NCBI GenBank assembly: GCA_944363695.1
Contig: CALVUW010000040.1
Span: 1-9,729 of the forward strand
Origin: an uncultured Bacilli bacterium
GTDB taxonomy: Bacteria; Bacillota_I; Bacilli_A; RF39; UBA660
Direction of reading: 5' to 3'
DNA length: 9,729 nucleotides
Position 1 is the stretch's first letter. Every line of letters begins with the position of its first letter. This document shows positions 4,816-9,729 of the stretch, one piece after another. Below the pieces are notes generated by a model. That model ran no database searches. It worked only from the letters and a program-made list of their open reading frames with translations, and was not told where the DNA came from. A program made the translations under genes and the position numbers.

Positions 4816-6078
4816 ATGAAGGAAACTTTGAAAAAGATATTACCTCTATTTTTATTATGTGGTCCATTTTTAGATATGTTAACGGCAATTATGTTACAGG
4901 TGTTTCATATTGATATGACCTTAGGTATGATTGTTCGCTCTTTATTTTTAGTGTTTTGTATGATTTATATCTTTTTTATCTATCGTGGTACATATTATCG
5001 AAAATTATGGTTAATCCTTGGTGCCATTTTAGTATATTGCTTGATTTTTACAATCATTATGGTTAGTCAAAAAGATATTTCGGTTTTATTTTATGAAGGC
5101 AAAAACTTAATTAAGACGTTCTTCTTCCCGATTGTATTGCTGACGTTTTTAGCTATGCGGGATGCTAAAGATCTAACGATTCCTAGGAATTATTTCTTTA
5201 TTATTTATTGTATCTATTTACTCGGAATTTTTATCCCTAGTATTTTTCAAATTGGATTTGATAGTTATGAAGTAACCAAAACAGGAACGATTGGCTTTTT
5301 TAATACAGCGAATGAAGTAAGTGCTGTTCTTGCTATTTTAATGCCATTTTTCTTGTATCATTTATATGAAAAACGTAATCTAGTTCAGATTGTTCTATGG
5401 GGTGGCATTTTATTATATGTATTAGTTAGTATTGGTACAAAAGGACCATTACTTGCTTTTGCTATTATTATTTTGGTATGGCTTATCTACTATTTTGTGC
5501 GTTTAATAAAGCGAAAACGCTATCCGCGGTTAGCTTTATCTTCTTTAGTGTTGCTTGTGTTTGCGACCTGTTTTATCATCTTATTGCCAAAGACCGCCTT
5601 TTATCAAAATATACAAGTTCATCTAGATTTTTTAGAAGTTGATAGCATTAGTGAAGTGTTTACAGATGAGAAGCTGCTTGATCATTTTGTTTTTAGTTCA
5701 CGTTTAAAGTTTTTAGGACAAACAGCTACAAGTTATGAAGAAGCATCGATACCACAGAAAATATTTGGAATTGGCTATATTGAAAATTATGGTCAAGATA
5801 CGCTCTCTTTAAAAACGATTGAAATGGATTATTTAGATATTTTCTTTCGTCATGGTATCGTTGGTAGCTTGCTATATTTAAGTATTTATGGTTATTTTTT
5901 AGTTTCCTTCTTTAAATTTCAGGTGCATCAAAAAGATACTAAGTTAAAAATAACTTATCTCTTAGCTGGTGGTTTAAGCGTAGTATTGGCGTTACTAACT
6001 GGTCATGTGTTGTTAGCACCAGCGGTTAGTTTATTAGTGGCAGTGTTGTTTGTTGATAGAAAGGAAGAAGTAGTATGA
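4816..6078 (+). CDS. O-antigen ligase/polymerase-like polytopic membrane protein
   Basis: A 420-residue integral membrane protein with about ten or more hydrophobic helices and one large extracytoplasmic loop (about 257-340), the layout of the WaaL/Wzy O-antigen ligase superfamily. These proteins polymerise or transfer lipid-linked glycans outside the membrane. Visible family features are S-I-G-T-K-G-P-L-L (205-213) at the end of a helix, where relatives often have GTR, and EMDYLDIFFRHGIVG (336-350), the conserved segment after the loop that carries an Asp/His-Gly pair. GHVLLAP (396-402) is in the last helix. Polymerase and ligase cannot be told apart from sequence. Start ATG 4816 has AAAGGA at 4797-4802, a long 13-base spacing; an ATG at 4803 is out of frame. 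The stop overlaps the next start (ATGA). It resumes the polysaccharide set after the BRO interruption. Confidence 0.85.
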   Translation: MKETLKKILPLFLLCGPFLDMLTAIMLQVFHIDMTLGMIVRSLFLVFCMIYIFFIYRGTYYRKLWLILGAILVYCLIFTIIMVSQKDISVLFYEGKNLIKTFFFPIVLLTFLAMRDAKDLTIPRNYFFIIYCIYLLGIFIPSIFQIGFDSYEVTKTGTIGFFNTANEVSAVLAILMPFFLYHLYEKRNLVQIVLWGGILLYVLVSIGTKGPLLAFAIIILVWLIYYFVRLIKRKRYPRLALSSLVLLVFATCFIILLPKTAFYQNIQVHLDFLEVDSISEVFTDEKLLDHFVFSSRLKFLGQTATSYEEASIPQKIFGIGYIENYGQDTLSLKTIEMDYLDIFFRHGIVGSLLYLSIYGYFLVSFFKFQVHQKDTKLKITYLLAGGLSVVLALLTGHVLLAPAVSLLVAVLFVDRKEEVV

Positions 6079-6953
6079 AACGTCCGCTTGTATTAGTCAT
6101 CATTAATTATAATGATGCGGTTACTACTAGTCGATTAGTAAAAAATGTGGAATCTTATACCAGTTTAGCAAAGATTTTAATTGTCGATAATGGTTCGACC
6201 GATGATTCTTTTCATTTATTAAAAGCCTTGGAAAATAAAAAAGTGGAAGTGATTCGTCCGGCAGAAAATAAAGGCTTTGCAGCTGGTCTGAATTATGGGG
6301 CTAAGAAGGCAATACAAGAGTTTAATGCTTGTGATATTATCTTTTCTAATGCTGACATTATTATTCAAAAGAATCAAGATTTAGCTAGATTACAGCAGGT
6401 ATTACAACAAGAAAAGATTGGAATGTTAGGACCGGTGGTATCAGAACATGGAACACTAAATCGTGGTTGGAAAATACCATCACCATATCAAGAAGCACTG
6501 GCTAATCTGCCAGCAGTGGGAAAGAAATTCCAACACAAATACCAGCATTATGAAGAAAGTAGGTATCAGCAACCGGTAACGAAGGTAGAAGCGGTATCAG
6601 GATGCTTTTTCCTAATGCCAAGTGAAGTGTTAGAACAAGTGAATTTCTTTGATGAGGCAACGTTTCTCTACTACGAAGAAAATATTATGGGTAAGAAACT
6701 AGCCGCTAAGAATATACCACTTGCGATTTGTAATGAAGTGACGATTATTCATGATCATTCCGTTAGTATTGATAAAAATGTTAGTTATATTAATAAATTC
6801 AAAATCTTGAAAAAGAGTCAGTATTATTTCGAAAAATATTATAATCAAGCTAGTAAATTAGCATTACTACTACTTAGTATGACAGCTAAATTAACATTAT
6901 TAACCTTAAAAATAAGGGTGTTATTTGCTAGCCATAAGGGAGGTAAAAAATGA
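6075..6953 (+). CDS. Glycosyltransferase family 2, rhamnosyltransferase-like
   Basis: A 292-residue GT-A fold inverting transferase. VDNGSTDD (37-44) and NKGFAAGLNYG (65-75) form the nucleotide-binding part. SNAD (91-94) takes the place of the DXD metal site. VSGCFFLMP (174-182), then FLYYEE (197-202), and IIHDHS (224-229) are the acceptor-side blocks of the WbbL-like group often named dTDP-rhamnosyltransferases; the name says little about the true sugar. The C-terminus (261-284) is hydrophobic/amphipathic and probably holds the enzyme to the membrane. ATG 6075 overlaps the ligase stop by 4 bases, with AGGA at 6062-6065, and its own stop overlaps galE by 4 bases, so the three genes are translationally coupled. 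Confidence 0.88.
   Translation: MKRPLVLVIINYNDAVTTSRLVKNVESYTSLAKILIVDNGSTDDSFHLLKALENKKVEVIRPAENKGFAAGLNYGAKKAIQEFNACDIIFSNADIIIQKNQDLARLQQVLQQEKIGMLGPVVSEHGTLNRGWKIPSPYQEALANLPAVGKKFQHKYQHYEESRYQQPVTKVEAVSGCFFLMPSEVLEQVNFFDEATFLYYEENIMGKKLAAKNIPLAICNEVTIIHDHSVSIDKNVSYINKFKILKKSQYYFEKYYNQASKLALLLLSMTAKLTLLTLKIRVLFASHKGGKK
6936..6944 (+). promoter_or_regulatory. Strong ribosome binding site of galE
   Basis: AAGGGAGGT, the closest match to AGGAGGT in the window, lies 5 bases before ATG 6950 and fixes the galE start despite the ATGA overlap with the GT2 gene. Confidence 0.8.
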
Positions 6954-7954
6954 GCATATTAGTAACAGGTGGAACAGGTTATATTGGTAGTCATACCGTT
7001 TGTGAGTTAATACAAAATGGTTATGAAGTTGTGGTAATCGATAATTTTTCTAATTCTAAAAGACAAGTATTAACAAGTATTTATGAAATTACTGGTGTTA
7101 AGCCCACATTCTATGAAGGCGATGTCGCTGACATTACTTTATTAGAAGAAATATTTACTAAAGAAAAAATCGATGCAGTCATTCATTTCGCCGGGTTTAA
7201 AGCAGTAGGAGAATCTGTTAAAGAGCCTTTAAAATATTATCAAAACAACTTAGAGTCAACCCTACATTTATTAGCGGTTATGCAAAAATACCATTGTCAA
7301 AAATTTATTTTCTCTTCTAGTGCTACGGTCTATGGTGATCCGGCAAGTTTACCAATAACAGAGGACTTTCCTTTATCGACCACCAATCCATATGGTACGA
7401 CCAAATTAATGATTGAACAAATTTTAAAAGATCTTTATCAGGTCGATCCAACGATGAATATTACCATTTTACGGTATTTTAATCCAATTGGTTCTGAAAA
7501 AAGCGGACGGTTAGGGGAAGATCCAAACGGTATTCCTAATAATTTAATGCCTTATATTGTTAGAGTAGCCACAGGAAAGCTACCACAATTAAATGTCTTT
7601 GGTAATGACTACGATACTAAAGATGGAACAGGTGTAAGAGATTATATTCATGTTGTAGATTTAGCTAAAGGTCATGTCAAAGCCCTTGACAAGCTAGATG
7701 CGGGTCTTCATATTTATAATTTAGGAACAGGAACTGGTTATAGCGTCTTAGACATTGTTAAGACTTTTGAAAGAGTCAATTATGTTTCTATTCCTTATCA
7801 AATCGTCGCAAGACGCCCTGGTGATATTGCAGCTTGTTATGCCGATGTAACAAAAGCTAAAAAAGAATTAGGATGGCAAGCGGAATTATCCATTGAAGAT
7901 ATGTGTTTAGATGCTTATCACTATATTGAACAAGCAAATAAACGGGCCGATTGA
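6950..7954 (+). CDS. galE: UDP-glucose 4-epimerase (possibly also UDP-GlcNAc 4-epimerase)
   Basis: A full-length 334-residue short-chain dehydrogenase-type epimerase. It interconverts UDP-Glc and UDP-Gal in the cytoplasm using bound NAD. The Rossmann motif GGTGYIG is at 7-13, SSSATVYG at 122-129 carries catalytic Ser124, and Tyr148-GTT-Lys152 is the catalytic YXXXK. RYFNPIGS (175-182) and ARRPGD (287-292) bind substrate. Cys296 occupies the position of E. coli Tyr299 and human Cys307; a small residue there is known to let the N-acetyl sugar fit, so activity on UDP-GlcNAc is predicted. It is the last gene of the polysaccharide set and supplies activated Gal or GalNAc to the transferases upstream. 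Start is fixed by the strong ribosome site and the 4-base overlap. Confidence 0.95.
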   Translation: MSILVTGGTGYIGSHTVCELIQNGYEVVVIDNFSNSKRQVLTSIYEITGVKPTFYEGDVADITLLEEIFTKEKIDAVIHFAGFKAVGESVKEPLKYYQNNLESTLHLLAVMQKYHCQKFIFSSSATVYGDPASLPITEDFPLSTTNPYGTTKLMIEQILKDLYQVDPTMNITILRYFNPIGSEKSGRLGEDPNGIPNNLMPYIVRVATGKLPQLNVFGNDYDTKDGTGVRDYIHVVDLAKGHVKALDKLDAGLHIYNLGTGTGYSVLDIVKTFERVNYVSIPYQIVARRPGDIAACYADVTKAKKELGWQAELSIEDMCLDAYHYIEQANKRAD

Positions 7955-7962
7955 CTGTAAAC

Positions 7963-7976
7963 TGGTTAGATAACCA
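7963..7976. repeat. Small hairpin after galE
   Basis: TGGTT (7963-7967) pairs with AACCA (7972-7976) around AGAT. There is no T-run, so it is at best a weak terminator. No better terminator was seen between galE and the leader promoter. Confidence 0.3.
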
Positions 7977-8004
7977 CTTAAGTCTAGCGAAAGTGATTAG
8001 ATTC

Positions 8005-8013
8005 TGATATAGT
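8005..8013 (+). promoter_or_regulatory. Extended -10 promoter of the leader and surface protein gene
   Basis: TGATATAGT contains the TGn extension followed by TATAGT (8008-8013, 5/6). No convincing -35 is at 16-18 bases, which extended -10 promoters tolerate. RNA would begin near 8020, just ahead of AGGG at 8033-8036. Confidence 0.35.
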
Positions 8014-8041
8014 ATATATAACGATAGAAAGTAGGGATAAT

Positions 8042-8095
8042 ATGAAAGATAGCAGCAGGTTAACCTGGGGGGGGGGTATTACAGAAAGTAACTAG
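8042..8095 (+). CDS. Short leader ORF containing the G10 tract
   Basis: ATG 8042 has AGGG at 8033-8036 (5-base spacing). With ten G the frame reads 17 codons (MKDSSRLTWGGGITESN) and stops at TAG 8093-8095, 33 bases before the surface protein start. With one G fewer (or two more) the same frame continues to a TGA at 8130-8132, which overlaps ATG 8129. The peptide itself shows no recognised function; if translated it is more likely a cis-acting leader than a product. A chance ORF is a real alternative. Confidence 0.3.
   Translation: MKDSSRLTWGGGITESN
8056..8067. repeat. 12-bp palindrome abutting the G tract
   Basis: CAGGTTAACCTG is perfectly symmetric and its last base is the first G of the run. 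It can form a CAGG/CCTG hairpin with a TTAA loop in the mRNA, or be a binding site. A hairpin next to a homopolymer could promote slippage. Confidence 0.4.
8067..8076 (+). repeat. Run of ten G, candidate phase-variable tract
   Basis: Ten consecutive G in otherwise AT-rich DNA; the next longest G run I saw is six (2508-2513). Homopolymers of this length commonly change by slipped-strand mispairing. It lies in the leader of a surface protein gene, a typical place for contingency loci. Its exact length could also be an assembly or basecalling error. Confidence 0.7.
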
Positions 8096-8128
8096 CCTTT
8101 CCATAAGCCCAAATATGAGGTGTTTGGG

Positions 8129-9729
8129 ATGAAAGGATTACTTAGAAAGAGCATCTCTAAAACCTATGTAATTTTAGTGATCTTAATAACGAGTATAACT
8201 GTAGGAAGTTATATATCCTATGCGATGTTTACGGTAACAGAAGAGAAAAATAATGCCATCAGCATTGTAACAGGAAATTTGTATTATGATTTGAAAGTCG
8301 ATGGTGCAGCATCTAATACCTTAACGGTACCAGCAAATAGTTTTAAAGAATTTATGATAACATTAACGAATACAAATAATCGAACGACAAGATTAAATTT
8401 ATATTATGCAGGAAATGTAAGTGATGAAGTGGATGTAGCCTATATAGAAGAAGGCTATAATAGCATTCCAGCTGCAACGGGAGAAAATTTTACCAGTGGA
8501 GCCAGTAAACAGTATAAAATTAGGGTAAGTAATATTAGTAATTCATCTGTAACGGTTAATCTTGGAGTGGAAGCAGGTCTAGATTATAATGATTTATCGA
8601 TACCAAGTAATGGTCATGAAATACGAAAGATGACAATCAGAGGTTTAGTAGCAGATGTAGTAAAAGATGATATTATGAACCGATTGAACACTAGAGATAG
8701 TGAACAGACCTTTGTAACAGGAGAAAATCCAAATAACTATATCTGGTATAGTGGAAAATTATGGAGAGCAGTAAGTATAGATCCAACTGATAACAGTGTC
8801 AAACTAGTAACCCAATGGGATATAAGTGCGATACCATATAATCCTAGTAATCAAACAGCTTTTGAAGGAAGCTATATGGAAGAGTGGTTAAATGATACCA
8901 GTGTCGATGGCTTTTTAGGAAATTTAAGGGAACCAGATAAGTTTATCAAGATGGATAGTAGATGGAATGCCACATTAACGACTGACACAACCAAGCCACC
9001 TAAAACCACAATGGTAGAAGCAGCCGTTGGTTTACTTAATATATATGAATATACGATGAGTTATAGTGGGACGACTGAGAGCAATAGTTATTTAAATAAC
9101 GGACTTTATTGGTGGACATTAACTCCATATAGTGTTTCTAAAATACACAGTATCGATCATGGTGGCATTCCACATATTAGCGGTGATGCTGCGGATGAAG
9201 TTGGTATTCGTCCTGTTATCAACCTACAAAAAACGGTAAAAATCATTGAAGGAAGAGGAACAGAAGATGACCCCTATAGATTAGATGGAGATAATGATAG
9301 TGATTTAGCAGGAGTGTTGTTAAATACCAGATATAGTGGAGAATATATTCGCTTTGGAGCAGGAGAGAATAATCTATATAGAATAGTGAGCCATGAAACA
9401 AGTGGCTTAACCAAAATAACCAGTGCCGAGCCGCTAAAAAGTGGTGGAAGTTTTATTACGAGTGCTTTTGGAAATAATGTTAATTATTCCAGTAATAATA
9501 CAATTGGAACATTTTTAAATGGAGACTATTTAGTTAGTTATGTAGGAGCTAATTACAGAAATATGATAGAAGAAAATACCACTTGGTATTTTGGTACGGT
9601 AAATTTAGGAGGAAGTTATTGGTTAGCCAAGTATAGTAGTGCAACAGGTAACGATCTTACAAGTAATACGACAATTGCTCCGGTTGGACTATTGAGGCTA
9701 GGAGAGTTAATGTCTGGGCAATTTGAAAG
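8129..9729 (+). CDS. Exported surface protein with SipW/TasA-like N-terminus and DUF6273-like repeats (3' end outside window)
   Basis: Open from ATG 8129 to the window end (533 residues, truncated). GAGG at 8117-8120 is the ribosome site. A short basic start and a hydrophobic helix (about 12-33) lead into SYAMFTVTEEKNNAISIVTG (31-50), the pattern of SipW/CalY/TasA-type signals (a Y-x-x-F-T-x-T-E-x-x-N-N block followed by a beta strand), so export is likely. Residues about 50-190 are beta-rich, with asparagine- and threonine-rich strands. A first DUF6273-like domain spans about 200-366 (YIWYSGKLWRAVS; WWTLTPYS; ending VGIRPVINL at 358-366). A linker GRGTEDDPYRL (375-385) opens a second copy from about 387 (IRFGAGENNLYRIVS; TYWLAKYSS-like block), cut by the window end. 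Residues 131-166 resemble the protein at 1-816. Sortase motif or anchor, if any, lies outside. Function unknown; a surface-display role is inferred. Confidence 0.85.
   Translation, partial: MKGLLRKSISKTYVILVILITSITVGSYISYAMFTVTEEKNNAISIVTGNLYYDLKVDGAASNTLTVPANSFKEFMITLTNTNNRTTRLNLYYAGNVSDEVDVAYIEEGYNSIPAATGENFTSGASKQYKIRVSNISNSSVTVNLGVEAGLDYNDLSIPSNGHEIRKMTIRGLVADVVKDDIMNRLNTRDSEQTFVTGENPNNYIWYSGKLWRAVSIDPTDNSVKLVTQWDISAIPYNPSNQTAFEGSYMEEWLNDTSVDGFLGNLREPDKFIKMDSRWNATLTTDTTKPPKTTMVEAAVGLLNIYEYTMSYSGTTESNSYLNNGLYWWTLTPYSVSKIHSIDHGGIPHISGDAADEVGIRPVINLQKTVKIIEGRGTEDDPYRLDGDNDSDLAGVLLNTRYSGEYIRFGAGENNLYRIVSHETSGLTKITSAEPLKSGGSFITSAFGNNVNYSSNNTIGTFLNGDYLVSYVGANYRNMIEENTTWYFGTVNLGGSYWLAKYSSATGNDLTSNTTIAPVGLLRLGELMSGQFE

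Noticed and set aside
7955..8128. Cyclic-di-GMP or other known riboswitch before the surface protein gene
   Set aside because: None of the conserved aptamer sequences I know could be found; only a hairpin, palindrome and G tract are visible.
1..9729. CRISPR array, tRNA or rRNA genes
   Set aside because: No regularly spaced direct repeats, tRNA cloverleaf or rRNA segments were seen on either strand.

Overview
The window looks like a chromosomal segment of a low-G+C Firmicutes/Bacilli-type bacterium. It is AT-rich, has purine-rich Shine-Dalgarno sites, uses TGA as a stop and TGG for Trp (so not the Mycoplasma code), and carries SipW/TasA-like surface proteins with DUF6273-like repeats. An uncultured gut lineage is my inference; no phylogenetic marker is present.

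Layout: (1) 1-816 is the 3' end of a surface protein gene, closed by a hairpin/T-run terminator. (2) 901-3328 holds three overlapping polysaccharide genes: a GT4 glycosyltransferase, an Alg14/PssD-like subunit, and an Alg13/PssE-like subunit that carries an extra C-terminal four-helix membrane domain. (3) 3329-4815 interrupts the polysaccharide genes. It holds a stand-alone BRO-N gene with its own candidate promoter and operator, a possible 20-residue basic peptide, and a 244-bp segment bounded by 17-bp inverted repeats (16/17 paired). A consensus promoter (TTGACA-N16-TATAAT) fires into that segment from the right on the minus strand. (4) 4816-7954 holds an O-antigen ligase/polymerase-like membrane protein, a GT2 glycosyltransferase and GalE, joined by 4-base ATGA overlaps. 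(5) 7955-8128 is a leader with an extended -10 promoter, a short ORF and a run of ten G. (6) 8129-9729 is the 5' part of a second surface protein with a SipW/TasA-like N-terminus and two DUF6273-like repeats.

How it works together: GalE would supply UDP-Gal (and, from residue Cys296, perhaps UDP-GalNAc). The GT4, Alg14/Alg13-like pair and GT2 would build a lipid-linked glycan on the cytoplasmic face, and the ligase/polymerase-like protein would act outside the membrane. Flippase, initiating transferase and chain-length genes are not in the window. The glycan cassette lies between two related exported proteins, so it may serve one cell-surface programme.

The parts most worth a second look are non-coding: the inverted-repeat-bounded segment with its minus-strand promoter; two mutually exclusive hairpins in front of the ligase gene, one of which would cover its Shine-Dalgarno; and the G10 tract, whose length decides whether a leader ORF ends early or ends on the start codon of the surface protein.
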